A stretch of DNA of 34,271 nucleotides from an uncultured Planctomycetota bacterium (GTDB lineage: Bacteria; Planctomycetota; UBA1135; GCA-002686595): NCBI GenBank assembly GCA_903892045.1, contig CAITGX010000179.1, forward strand, positions 1-34,271, written 5' to 3'. Both the position numbers and the translations under genes were made by a program. Positions 17,501 to 26,682 of the stretch are shown one piece after another (the stretch's first letter is position 1; every line of letters begins with the position of its first letter). The notes under the pieces were generated by a model. It saw only the letters and a list, made by a program, of their open reading frames with translations. It had not been told where the DNA came from and did no database searches.

Positions 17501-19087
17501 ATGAAGCTGTTCGGAAACGCGGGGCTGGGTCGGCGGGCGGTGCTGGGGCTCCTGCTCGCGCTGTGGGTCGCGGCGTGTGCGGCGACCGGGGGCGAGGGGC
17601 GCGGGCGGCCGCAGGGCAGCGTGCGGCTCGTGGTGCTGCACACCAACGACATCCACGGTCAGGTGCTGCCGCGCAAGGCGACGTGGCTCGACCGCCAGGC
17701 GCCGCCCCAGATCGGCGGCCTGCCGCGCGTGGCGGGATACGTGAACGCGGTGCGGCGCGAGCTCGAGGGCACGGGCACGGAGCTGCTCGTGCTCGAGGGC
17801 GGCGACTGGTACCAGGGCACGCCGGAGGGCGGGCTCGAGCAGGGCCTGCCGTTCGTCGAGGCGCTCGCGGCCATCTCGTTCGACGCCCTCGCGATCGGCA
17901 ACCACGAGTTCGACCACTCGACGGCCAACCTCCGGCGCCTGCTCGAGGCCACCGGCGAACGCGCGGTGTGCGCGAACTTGCGCGATCCTGCGAGCGGCGA
18001 GCGCGTCTCGTGGATCGAGCCCTGGCGCATCGTCGACTGCGGGGGCCTGCGCATCGCGATCGTCGGACTGATCACGCCGGAGACACCTTCGATCTCGCAC
18101 GCCGACACGCGCGCGCTGACGTTCGTCGAGCCGGCGCTCGAGCTCGCGACGGTGAAGCGCGAGCTCGACGGCCGCTGCGACCTGATCCTGCCGCTCGCGC
18201 ACATGGGAGTCGAAGAGGCGCTGGCGACCGCGAAGGCGCACCCGGATCTGCCGCTCCTGATCACGGGCCACTCGCACACCTACCTCAAGGAAGGCAAGCG
18301 CGACGGCGCGGGTCTCGTGGTGCAGACCGGCGCCAAGGCCTCGGCGGTCGGGCGCGTCGAGCTCGAGATCGACGGCCCGAGTGCGACCGTCACTTCGGTG
18401 CGCGCGAGCCTCGTCGACCTGCTCACGGAGCCCGAGGAACAGGACCGCAATGCGAAGGTCGAGAGCATCTGCGCCGAGCTCGTCACGCGCGCGGAAGCCG
18501 ACATGAAGTGCGAGGTCGGCGAGCTCGCGGCGCCGCTCAAGGCCGGCCGCGGGCCGCTCTCCACCGTGGCCAGCAGCTGGGTCGCCGACCTCGTGCGCGA
18601 GCGCATGGGCGCCGACGTCGGCCTGCACAATCGCGGCGGGACACGCGCGGAGATCGACGCCGGCGCCGTCACCGTGCGCGAGGTCTTCGAGATGCTGCCG
18701 TTCGACAACGACGTCGTGCTGCTCGAGGTCCCGGGCAGCGTGCTCGAGGCCGTCGTCCGGGGCGCCATCGAGGGCACCGTGCACTCGGGGCTCGACTACA
18801 GCGGCATGCGCGTGTTCGTGCGTTCGCGGCAGGAGGAGGGAGCGACGCGACTGGCGTTCGTGCGCATCGAGATCGCGGGCGCGCCGCTCGAGCCGCAGAA
18901 GCTGTACCGCGTAGCGCTGAACTCCTTCCTCGCCGGGGGTGGCGACGGCTTCAAGGAACTCGCACGCTCGACGAAGCTCGCGCAGGACCCGATCCTGCTG
19001 CGCGAGCTCGCGGAGGCCGCGCTCGTGAGAGCCGGGCGCATCACGCCGCCCGCGGACGCGCGCATCGTCGAGGAGGCTCAGCCGTGA
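17501..19087 (+). CDS. 5'-nucleotidase / UDP-sugar hydrolase family lipoprotein
   Basis: LLLALWVAACA lipobox; VVLHTNDIHGQ, LEGGDWYQGT, IGNHEFDHS, ITGHSHTYL; C-terminal NRGGTRAEIDAGAVTVREVFEMLPFDNDVVLLEVPGSVL. Confidence 0.95.
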   Translation: MKLFGNAGLGRRAVLGLLLALWVAACAATGGEGRGRPQGSVRLVVLHTNDIHGQVLPRKATWLDRQAPPQIGGLPRVAGYVNAVRRELEGTGTELLVLEGGDWYQGTPEGGLEQGLPFVEALAAISFDALAIGNHEFDHSTANLRRLLEATGERAVCANLRDPASGERVSWIEPWRIVDCGGLRIAIVGLITPETPSISHADTRALTFVEPALELATVKRELDGRCDLILPLAHMGVEEALATAKAHPDLPLLITGHSHTYLKEGKRDGAGLVVQTGAKASAVGRVELEIDGPSATVTSVRASLVDLLTEPEEQDRNAKVESICAELVTRAEADMKCEVGELAAPLKAGRGPLSTVASSWVADLVRERMGADVGLHNRGGTRAEIDAGAVTVREVFEMLPFDNDVVLLEVPGSVLEAVVRGAIEGTVHSGLDYSGMRVFVRSRQEEGATRLAFVRIEIAGAPLEPQKLYRVALNSFLAGGGDGFKELARSTKLAQDPILLRELAEAALVRAGRITPPADARIVEEAQP

Positions 19088-20532
19088 TCGCGAGCCTCGC
19101 GCTCTGTGCGGCGTTGCTCCTGCCGCAGGGCTTCGACGAGCTCGCCCAGAAGTTCGTCGACAAGGACGCGCGCGTGCGGCGCGACGCGGTGATCGGTCTC
19201 GCGAAGCTCGACACGCAGCAGGGCTGGGAAAAGGTCGTCGCGGCCTTGCGCGACCCCAAGCCAGAAGTCGCGGACGAGGCGCAGCTGCAGCTCGCGGGGC
19301 TCGCGGGCGCGGCCGAGCTCGCGCTGCTCTACGGCAAGGACGCGCTCGCTTCGAAGGACGAATTCGTGCGCCTGCGCGTGGCGGAAGCGCTGGGACGACT
19401 GTCGGAAGCCCCCGATGTCGCCAGCGTGACGAAGGCGCTCGCCGACAAGGACGCGAGCGTGCGGCGCACGCTGTGCTGGTCGATCGAGCGGCTGGGGCTC
19501 GCCGGCAAGTGGAGCGCGGCGACGCCTGCGCTCGGCGAGCTGGCCCGCAAGGACAAGGACGGCGGCGTGCGCGCTGCAGCACTCGTCGCGAGTGCGACGC
19601 TGCGTGCGGAGTCGGCGGCCAGCCTCGCTGTGCTCGCGGCCGACGCGAACGCCGAGGTGCGCGCGGCGGTCGTGATCGCGGCACGCTCGATCGACGCGGA
19701 CACGGCGCATGCTCGAGCGAGCGCCGCGGCGAAGGACTCGGCGCTCGGAGTGCGCATCGTGGCCGCGGAGAGCCTCGCGGCCGCTCGCGATGCGCGGGGC
19801 GTGCGTGCGCTCGTCGACGTGCTCGAGTCGGAGAAGGAGCTGCGCGGGCGCTGGCACGCGGTGGAACTCCTGCGGCAAGTCTCGGGACTGCAGCACCGCC
19901 TCGATCCTCGGCCGTGGAAGGCGTGGGCAGCCGCACTCGCCGACGGCCCGTTGCCGGAGCCCCGCAAGCCCGAGCGGGCGGAGGAAGAGCGCAGCGTGTC
20001 GTTCGCAGGCCTGCCGATCCGCTCCGAGCGCGTGTGCTTCCTGATCGACCTGTCCGGCTCGATCTGGCAGAAGCGCGCGGATGGACGCACGCGCAAGGAG
20101 CTCGTCGACGAGGAACTCCGCAAGGCGCTCGAGGCCCTGCCCGAGAGCACGCGCTTCAACGTGATCCCGTACACGGCGATCCCAGCGCCGTGGCAGAAGA
20201 CGCTCGTGCCCGCGGAGCGCAAGAACGTCGCCAAGGCGCTCGAGTGGTTCGTGGCCCGCAAGGACACGGGCACGGGCGACCTCTGGGGTGCCCTGCAGGT
20301 CGCACTCGCCGATCCGGACGTCGACACGCTCGTCGTGCTCTCCGACGGTGCGCCCTCGGGCGGGCGGCGCTGGAACCTCGGACTGATGAAGCAGCTGTTT
20401 GCCGAGCAGAACCGCTTCCGTCGCGTCGAGCTCGACGCCGTTCTCGCGGATGCGAGCGGCCGGCTGGTGCGCGAATGGGACGAGATGTGCGCACAGAGCG
20501 GCGGGCGGACCATCGAGATCGAGCTGCGCTGA
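19084..20532 (+). CDS. Secreted HEAT-repeat + von Willebrand factor A domain protein
   Basis: GTG start at 19084 overlapping the previous stop (GTGA). HEAT-like helical repeats (DARVRRDAVIGLAKLD, DASVRRTLCWSIERLG...), then VWA with MIDAS-like VCFLIDLSGS, TGTGD, VVLSDGAPSGG. Confidence 0.88.
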   Translation: MIASLALCAALLLPQGFDELAQKFVDKDARVRRDAVIGLAKLDTQQGWEKVVAALRDPKPEVADEAQLQLAGLAGAAELALLYGKDALASKDEFVRLRVAEALGRLSEAPDVASVTKALADKDASVRRTLCWSIERLGLAGKWSAATPALGELARKDKDGGVRAAALVASATLRAESAASLAVLAADANAEVRAAVVIAARSIDADTAHARASAAAKDSALGVRIVAAESLAAARDARGVRALVDVLESEKELRGRWHAVELLRQVSGLQHRLDPRPWKAWAAALADGPLPEPRKPERAEEERSVSFAGLPIRSERVCFLIDLSGSIWQKRADGRTRKELVDEELRKALEALPESTRFNVIPYTAIPAPWQKTLVPAERKNVAKALEWFVARKDTGTGDLWGALQVALADPDVDTLVVLSDGAPSGGRRWNLGLMKQLFAEQNRFRRVELDAVLADASGRLVREWDEMCAQSGGRTIEIELR

Positions 20533-20582
20533 GCGAGGCGAGCGCGCTCCGGGGCGCGGCGTGCGGTATTCTCGTGGGCGTC

Positions 20583-23500
20583 ATGGCCCGCAGTCGGCTG
20601 CTCTTGGCGTCCCTGTTCCTCGCGTCCTGCGGAAGCGAGTCGAGCGACGCGCCGTCGAGCTCCTCGACGTCCGGCTCCACCTCTCCTGCCTCCACCCCGT
20701 CGCAGCCTTCGACTCCCGCGCTGCCGCAGCGGCCTGCGGACGTGGCCCGTGGACGCGTGAGCTCACCGCTGCCCGCGCCTGACCTCGCGGGCCCTGCCCA
20801 GTACCTGTTCGTCGATCCCGAGGTTCCGAAGGACGAGTGGAACGCGGAGAACCACGCGCGCATGGACCCGCGCGTCGATGGCTGGCCGATGGAGGCGATC
20901 CACGACGTCGTGCGTCCGCGCATGCTGGCGCTTGCGGAGCGCGTGTGGGGCGCGAGCGACGCGCCGGTCGCCGAGCTGCTCGCGCCGGAGTTCGCGGGCG
21001 CCACGGCGCTGCGCGGAGAGCTCGCGACGCTGCACGACGACGGCCAGCTCGCGGTCGAGGCGTTGAAGTCCGGAGAGCGGCCGCTCGCGCCGGTGCCGGA
21101 CTGGTCCGCGGCCTGTGCGGCGCTGCGCGGACCCTTCCGCGGGGCCAAGCCGCAGCTGCAGCTGTGGATCGAGTCCGTGCGGCCCGACGGCGCGGCCGTG
21201 GTGAGCGAGGCGCGCCTGTGCGTCTCGGCAGCTCTCGCCCCCGGTGCCGTGCAGCACAACGCGCTCTGGCGCGTGCGCTGGGTTCCGGGCGCGGACGCAG
21301 GCTCGCCGCGCGTGCAGTCGATCGAGGTGCTCGAGCTCGAGGAACTCCGTGCAGCCCGCCGCGCGTTCGGGGATCACACGGCGCGCTGGATCGGAACGCC
21401 GCCGTGGCTCGAGCGCGAGTTCCTGCATGGCCTCGGCGAGTACTACTTCCGCCAGGACAAGCTCACGGGCAACCACCTGCTCGGCGGCCATGGCCTCGCG
21501 GTGGGGGACGCCAACGGCGATGGTCTCGACGACGTGTACATGTGCACGGCCGGCGGCTTCCCGAACCGGCTTCTCCTGCAGCAGCCGGACGGCACTCTGC
21601 GCGACGGAACCAGCGAGGCCAAGGTCGCGTTGCTCGACAACACGCGCTCGGCGTTGATCGTGGACATCGACGGCGATCGCCACCGGGACCTCGTGGCCGG
21701 CGTTGGGCCCTACGTGTGGATCGCCTACAACGATGGCAGCGGCGTGTTCGGCGAGCAGCAGCTGCTCGGCAGTCCGGAGCTCGGCGAGGAGGACATCTTT
21801 TCGATGGTGGCCGGCGATCCCGACCGCGACGGAGACCTCGACCTCTACTGCTGTCGCTACGTGAAGGGCGGCATGATCGCGGGCGTTCCGCGGCCGTACC
21901 ACGACGCCCGCGGCGGGGCGACGAACCTGTACTGGCGCAACGAGGGCGCGCGCCGCTTCCGCAATGCGACCGATGAGGTCGGCTTCGGTGCAGCCAACGA
22001 TCGCTACAGCCTCGCGGCGCTCTGGCAGGACCTCGATCTCGACGGCGACCTCGACCTCTACGTCGTCAACGACTTCGGTCGCAACAACCTGTTCCTCAAC
22101 GACGGCGGCAAGTTCCGCGACGAGGCGCAGGAGCGCGGCGCCGACGACATGGCCGCGGGCATGGGCATCACGAGCGCGGACTTCGATCTCGACGGCGAGC
22201 CGGACCTGTACACCTCGAACATGTACAGCGCCGCGGGCCTGCGCACGACGGCGCAGCCCGAGCGCTTCCTCGATGGAGAGCACCGCGAGCTCCAACACCA
22301 CTTCCGGCGCCACGCCAGCGGCAACACGCTGCTGCGCGGGCTCGGCGGCGGGCGCTTCGAGGAAGTCACGGAGAAGGTTGGCGGCGCACGCGCGGGCTGG
22401 TCGTGGGGCGGGATGTTCCTCGACTTCGACAACGATCGCTACCCGGACCTGCTCGTGCCCAACGGGTTCATCAGCGCGTCGCGCTCGAAGGACGTCGAGA
22501 GCTTCTTCTGGCGGCGCGTGATCAGCCAGAGCCCGCCCGATGCGAGCGTCGACGAGGACTATCGTCGCGCGTGGGCGAGCATGCAGCAGATCGTCATGGA
22601 CGAGGGTGCCTCCTACAACGGCTGGGAGCGCAACACGGCCTTCTTCAACGTCGGAGGAACGCGACTCGTCGACGCGAGCGCCGTGGCCAGCTTCGACACG
22701 CTCGACGACTTCCGCGCGGTGGCGCGCGTCGACTGGGATGACGATGGGCGCGAGGACGCGATCGTGCGCAGCCGCACGGCGCCGCGCCTGCGCTTCCTGC
22801 ACAACCAGAGCGCCTCCGCGCATCACTTTGTCTCGCTCACGCTGGTCGGAAGCGGACTCAACATGGACGCCATCGGCGCGCGTGTCGACCTCCAGGCCGG
22901 TGGCAAGCTGGTGCGGCGCACCGTGCACGCGGGCGAAGGCTATCTGGCCCAGTCGTCGCGTCGCTTGCACTTCGGACTCGGTGCCACGGAGCGCGTCGAC
23001 TCGGTCGTCGTGCACTGGCCCGATGGCAGCGAGCAGCGCTTTGGACCGCTCGAAGCGGATGCTCGCTACGAGCTCACCCAGGGGCGAGCGGAACCGCGTC
23101 AGATCGAGCCGCGTCGCATCGCGACCTTCGCGGACCTCGATCCCGCGCCGCTCGCGGCCTCGCCCGCGCGCATCGAGCGCTTCGTGCTCGTCGAGAAGCT
23201 CCCGATGCGCGAGTTCACGCTGCCACGCTTCGATGGCACTGCGCCACGCGTCAAGGAACTCGCAGGCTCGACGCCGCTCCTGGTGACGTGGTCCGTGGAG
23301 GACGCCAACTCGCGCATGTTGCTGGAGTCGCTGGGACGACGTCTCCCCGAGTTCGACGCCGCGGGCGTGCGTCTCGTGCTCCTGTGCGTGGACGACGGTC
23401 CGAAGCTGGCGGCGGCGCGCCGCTGGCTGCAGGAGCGCGGGCTGCTGCACCTCGGTGGCCCTGCCGACGGCGCGTGGATGCAGCGCCTGCAGGTGCTGTA

Positions 23501-23804
23501 CCTCGAGGTGCTCGGCAACACGTCGCGTGCGCTCATGCCCCAGTCGCTGCTGCTCGACTCGGCGGGGCAGTGGGTGATCGGCTACGACGGCACATTCGCG
23601 GTGGACACGCTGCTCGCGGACGTGGCGGCGCTGGGAACGATCGATGCGCGCGCGCCCCAGACAGCGAAGCTCCTCGGCGGCCGCTGGGTGATGAAGTCGA
23701 GTCGCGACTGGCAGTTCCTGATCGACATCTACCGCGAGATCGGCGCCGGCGAGCTGGCCGCGATGTACGAGAGCCATCGCGCGACCCTCTCGCAGGGTCG
23801 CTAG
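20583..23804 (+). CDS. FG-GAP/VCBS repeat + ASPIC/UnbV lipoprotein with C-terminal thioredoxin-like domain
   Basis: Signal peptide ...LFLASC followed by a Ser/Thr/Pro linker; Ca-binding-like DANGDGLDD, DIDGDRHRD, DPDRDGDLD, DLDLDGDLD, DFDLDGEPD, DFDNDRYPD, DWDDDGRED; UnbV-type GARVDLQAGGKLVRRTVHAGEGYLAQSSRRLHFGLG...VVVHWPDG; thioredoxin-like tail. Confidence 0.92.
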   Translation: MARSRLLLASLFLASCGSESSDAPSSSSTSGSTSPASTPSQPSTPALPQRPADVARGRVSSPLPAPDLAGPAQYLFVDPEVPKDEWNAENHARMDPRVDGWPMEAIHDVVRPRMLALAERVWGASDAPVAELLAPEFAGATALRGELATLHDDGQLAVEALKSGERPLAPVPDWSAACAALRGPFRGAKPQLQLWIESVRPDGAAVVSEARLCVSAALAPGAVQHNALWRVRWVPGADAGSPRVQSIEVLELEELRAARRAFGDHTARWIGTPPWLEREFLHGLGEYYFRQDKLTGNHLLGGHGLAVGDANGDGLDDVYMCTAGGFPNRLLLQQPDGTLRDGTSEAKVALLDNTRSALIVDIDGDRHRDLVAGVGPYVWIAYNDGSGVFGEQQLLGSPELGEEDIFSMVAGDPDRDGDLDLYCCRYVKGGMIAGVPRPYHDARGGATNLYWRNEGARRFRNATDEVGFGAANDRYSLAALWQDLDLDGDLDLYVVNDFGRNNLFLNDGGKFRDEAQERGADDMAAGMGITSADFDLDGEPDLYTSNMYSAAGLRTTAQPERFLDGEHRELQHHFRRHASGNTLLRGLGGGRFEEVTEKVGGARAGWSWGGMFLDFDNDRYPDLLVPNGFISASRSKDVESFFWRRVISQSPPDASVDEDYRRAWASMQQIVMDEGASYNGWERNTAFFNVGGTRLVDASAVASFDTLDDFRAVARVDWDDDGREDAIVRSRTAPRLRFLHNQSASAHHFVSLTLVGSGLNMDAIGARVDLQAGGKLVRRTVHAGEGYLAQSSRRLHFGLGATERVDSVVVHWPDGSEQRFGPLEADARYELTQGRAEPRQIEPRRIATFADLDPAPLAASPARIERFVLVEKLPMREFTLPRFDGTAPRVKELAGSTPLLVTWSVEDANSRMLLESLGRRLPEFDAAGVRLVLLCVDDGPKLAAARRWLQERGLLHLGGPADGAWMQRLQVLYLEVLGNTSRALMPQSLLLDSAGQWVIGYDGTFAVDTLLADVAALGTIDARAPQTAKLLGGRWVMKSSRDWQFLIDIYREIGAGELAAMYESHRATLSQGR

Positions 23805-23873
23805 GGGCCGTCCGTGCGGGTCTGGCGTGACGCGCTTGCCTGCGCGGCGCCAATGGGGAGAATCTTCGCCCCC

Positions 23874-24707
23874 ATGAGCCTGCTCGACACTCTCTCGGCG
23901 CCTGAGGCGCTTCCCAACGGCAAGGTCCACTACCGCTCCGGCAACAGCGTCGCGCTGCTCACGCTCGTGAACCCGCCGGCGAACGGCTACTCCTACGAGA
24001 TGCTGCGCGACCTCGACGAGGCGATCCTGCGCGCGCGCTTCGACGACACCGTGCAGGTGATCGTGCTCGCGGGCGCGGGGGAGAAGTTCTTCTGCGCGGG
24101 CGCGGACATCGCGATGCTCAACCGGCTGACGCCGACGCAGAAGTACTACTTCTGCCTGCATGCCAACGAGACGCTGCAGCGCCTCGAGCGCACGCCGAAG
24201 CTCGTGATCGCGGCCCTGTCGGGCCACTGCGTCGGCGGTGGACTCGAGATCGCGCTGGCAGCGGACTTGCGGCTCGCGCGCCGTGGGTCGGGCAAGTGCG
24301 GCCTCCCGGAGGTTGCGCTGGGAGTGCTTCCGGGCACGGGCGGCACGCAGCGCCTCGCGCGCCTGCTCGGGCGCGCGAAGGCCATCGAGCTCATGACGAG
24401 CGGACGCACGTTCGACTACGACGAGGCGCTCTCGCTCGGTGTCGTCACGGAGGTCCGCGACGCGGCGGATGACGCCGCGTTCCTCGAGCTGGTTCTCGCT
24501 CACGCGAAGTCGTTCACCACGCCGGGTCGCGCGGCGATGAGCGTCGGTCACATCAAGGCCGCCGTGCACGGTGGCGTCGACCTGCCGCTCGATGCCGGTC
24601 TCGCTCTCGAGCGCGAGCTGCAGGCGAAGCTGTTCGCGTCCGCGGACGCCAAGGAAGGCATCGCGGCCTACGTCGAGAAGCGCGCGGCCCAGTTTCAGGG
24701 GAAGTGA
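23874..24707 (+). CDS. Enoyl-CoA hydratase/isomerase family protein
   Basis: FFCAGADIAMLN, HCVGGGLEIALAADLRLA, GLPEVALGVLPGTGGTQRLARLLG; both catalytic Glu positions appear retained. ATG at 23874. Confidence 0.92.
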   Translation: MSLLDTLSAPEALPNGKVHYRSGNSVALLTLVNPPANGYSYEMLRDLDEAILRARFDDTVQVIVLAGAGEKFFCAGADIAMLNRLTPTQKYYFCLHANETLQRLERTPKLVIAALSGHCVGGGLEIALAADLRLARRGSGKCGLPEVALGVLPGTGGTQRLARLLGRAKAIELMTSGRTFDYDEALSLGVVTEVRDAADDAAFLELVLAHAKSFTTPGRAAMSVGHIKAAVHGGVDLPLDAGLALERELQAKLFASADAKEGIAAYVEKRAAQFQGK

Positions 24708-24711
24708 GCCC

Positions 24712-25749
24712 ATGCAGGCGCTGCGCATCCACGCCCACGGCGGCCCCGAGGTCCTCTCGGTCGATGAGATTCCGCGTCCCGAGCCGCGCGAGGGCGAGGT
24801 GCTCGTGCGCGTGCTGGCCGCGTCGATCAACCACCTCGACCTGTGGGTGCGCCGCGGGATGCCGGGTTTTCCCGTGGCGTTTCCGCGCATCCTCGGTTGC
24901 GACGGCACGGGCGAGATCGCGGCACTCGGTCCCGGAACGAGCGGGCCGGCGGTCGGAACGAAGGTCGTCCTCGAGCCCGGCTACTCGTCGGGCAAGTCGC
25001 CGGAGGATCTCTCCGGCAATGACCACCTCGCGGCGGACTATTCGATCCGCGGCGAGCATGGCGATGGCTTCGACGCGGAGTATGTGGTCCTCCCGGCGCG
25101 CTACGTGTTCCCGCTGCCGACGGGCATCGATCCGGTGCAGGCCGCGGCCGTGCCGCTCGTGTTCCTGACGGCGTGGGGGATGCTCGTCACGCGCGCGCAG
25201 GTCGCCGCAGGCGAGACCGTGCTCGTGATCGCGGGCACGAGCGGCGTCGGCTCGGCGGGGATCCAGATCGCCAAGCAGCGCGGCGCGCGCGTGATCGCCA
25301 CGGCGGGCAGCGAGGCGAAGCTCATGCTCGCGCGTTCGCTCGGCGCCGACGAGGTCGTGGACCACTCGCGCGAGGGCTGGGACAAGGAAGTGAAGAAGCT
25401 CACGGGCGGTCGCGGCGTCGACGTCGTGTTCGAGCACGTGGGGCCCGCGACGTGGGATGCATCGGTGCGCTGCATGGCGCGCTGCGGCCGGCTCGTGACC
25501 TGCGGCGGCACGACGGGGCCCAAGGTCTCGCTGCTCTTGCCCCACGTCTTCATCAAGAACCTGACTTTCCTCGGCTCGACCATGGGGCCGCGCAGCGCGC
25601 TGCCCGAGATCTTCGAGCACGTCGCGGCGGGCCGCTTCCGGCCGGTGGTCGACCGCGTGCTGCCGCTCACGGCAGCGCGCGAGGCGCACGAGCTGCTGGA
25701 GGCGCGCAAGGTGGCCGGGAAGATCGTGCTGGTGCCCGGACTGCGCTAG
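24712..25749 (+). CDS. MDR-superfamily zinc-type alcohol dehydrogenase / quinone oxidoreductase-like
   Basis: MQALRIHAHGGPEVLSVDEIPRPEPREGEVLVRVLAASINHLD, VIAGTSGVGSAGIQIAKQRGARVIATAGSEAK, FEHVGPATWDASVRCMARCGRLVTCGGTTG. Confidence 0.92.
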   Translation: MQALRIHAHGGPEVLSVDEIPRPEPREGEVLVRVLAASINHLDLWVRRGMPGFPVAFPRILGCDGTGEIAALGPGTSGPAVGTKVVLEPGYSSGKSPEDLSGNDHLAADYSIRGEHGDGFDAEYVVLPARYVFPLPTGIDPVQAAAVPLVFLTAWGMLVTRAQVAAGETVLVIAGTSGVGSAGIQIAKQRGARVIATAGSEAKLMLARSLGADEVVDHSREGWDKEVKKLTGGRGVDVVFEHVGPATWDASVRCMARCGRLVTCGGTTGPKVSLLLPHVFIKNLTFLGSTMGPRSALPEIFEHVAAGRFRPVVDRVLPLTAAREAHELLEARKVAGKIVLVPGLR

Positions 25750-25754
25750 ATTCT

Positions 25755-25783
25755 CGCGCGCGGCCGAAACCTCGCCGCGCGCG
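25755..25783. other. GC-rich hairpin upstream of the 3-hydroxyacyl-CoA dehydrogenase gene
   Basis: CGCGCGCGGC-CGAAACCTC-GCCGCGCGCG: perfect 10-bp arms, 9-nt loop, between the MDR stop (25749) and the TTG start (25807). Confidence 0.5.
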
Positions 25784-25806
25784 CCCTTTACCGACAGGAG
25801 CAAGAC

Positions 25807-26673
25807 TTGAAGCGAGCGGAAGAGATTCAGACGGCGGCGGTGCTCGGAGCGGGCACCATGGGCCACGGCATCGCGCAGGCGCTGGCGCAGTGCGGCATCG
25901 CGACCACGCTGGTCGACCTCGATGCGGCGGCGCTGCAGAAGGGCCTCGGGGCGGTGAAGAAGAACCTCGACGTCGGCGTCGAGAAGCAGAAGGTGACGGC
26001 GGAGCAGCGCGACGCGACGCTCGCGCGCCTCTCGGGCTCGAGCGACATGGAGGCCGCTGCGCGCGGCGCCGACGTGGTGATCGAGGCCGTGCCCGAGAAG
26101 CTCGAGCTCAAGCGCTCGATCTTCGCCAAGCTCGACGCGGCCTGCCGCCCGGATGCCCTGCTCGCGACGAACACGTCGTCCCTCTCGATCACGCGCATCG
26201 CCGAAGCTTGCAAGCGCCCGGAGCGCGTGCTCGGCATGCACTTCTTCAATCCGGTGCACATCATGAAGCTCGTCGAGGTCGTGCGCGCGGAGAAGACCGC
26301 ACCCGAGGCCGCGACCTTGGCACTCGAGCTCTCGCGTCGCATGGGCAAGGATCCCATCGACGTGAAGGACTCGCCCGGCTTTGCGTCGAGCCGCCTCGGC
26401 CTCGTGATCGGTCTCGAGGCGATGCGCATGCTGGAGTCGGGCGTGGCGAGCGCCGAGGACATCGACAAGGCGATGGTGCTCGGCTACGGCTTCCCGATGG
26501 GACCGCTCAAGCTCACCGACCTCGTCGGACTCGACGTGCGCCTGTCCATCGCCGAGTACCTGACCAAGGAAGTGGGTCCGAACTTCACGCCGCCGCAGGT
26601 CCTGCGGGACAAGGTGGCGCGCGGCGAGCTCGGCAAGAAGTCGGGCAAGGGTTTCTACGACTGGAAGGCGTGA
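25807..26673 (+). CDS. 3-hydroxybutyryl/3-hydroxyacyl-CoA dehydrogenase
   Basis: TTG start preceded by AGGAG; AAVLGAGTMGHGIAQALAQCG, NTSSLSITRIAEACKRPERVLGMHFFNPVHIMKLVEVV, PMGPLKLTDLVGLD, GELGKKSGKGFYDW. Confidence 0.95.
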   Translation: MKRAEEIQTAAVLGAGTMGHGIAQALAQCGIATTLVDLDAAALQKGLGAVKKNLDVGVEKQKVTAEQRDATLARLSGSSDMEAAARGADVVIEAVPEKLELKRSIFAKLDAACRPDALLATNTSSLSITRIAEACKRPERVLGMHFFNPVHIMKLVEVVRAEKTAPEAATLALELSRRMGKDPIDVKDSPGFASSRLGLVIGLEAMRMLESGVASAEDIDKAMVLGYGFPMGPLKLTDLVGLDVRLSIAEYLTKEVGPNFTPPQVLRDKVARGELGKKSGKGFYDWKA

Positions 26674-26682
26674 GGACGAGCC

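Noticed and set aside
17380-19080. N-terminal part of the 1050-aa plus ORF 17380..20532
   Set aside because: Out-of-frame shadow of the 5'-nucleotidase; the real HEAT-VWA gene starts at GTG 19084 with an export signal.
20763-24908. 1381-aa minus-strand ORF
   Set aside because: Antisense to the UnbV and enoyl-CoA hydratase genes; composition typical of GC-rich shadow ORFs, no domain motifs.
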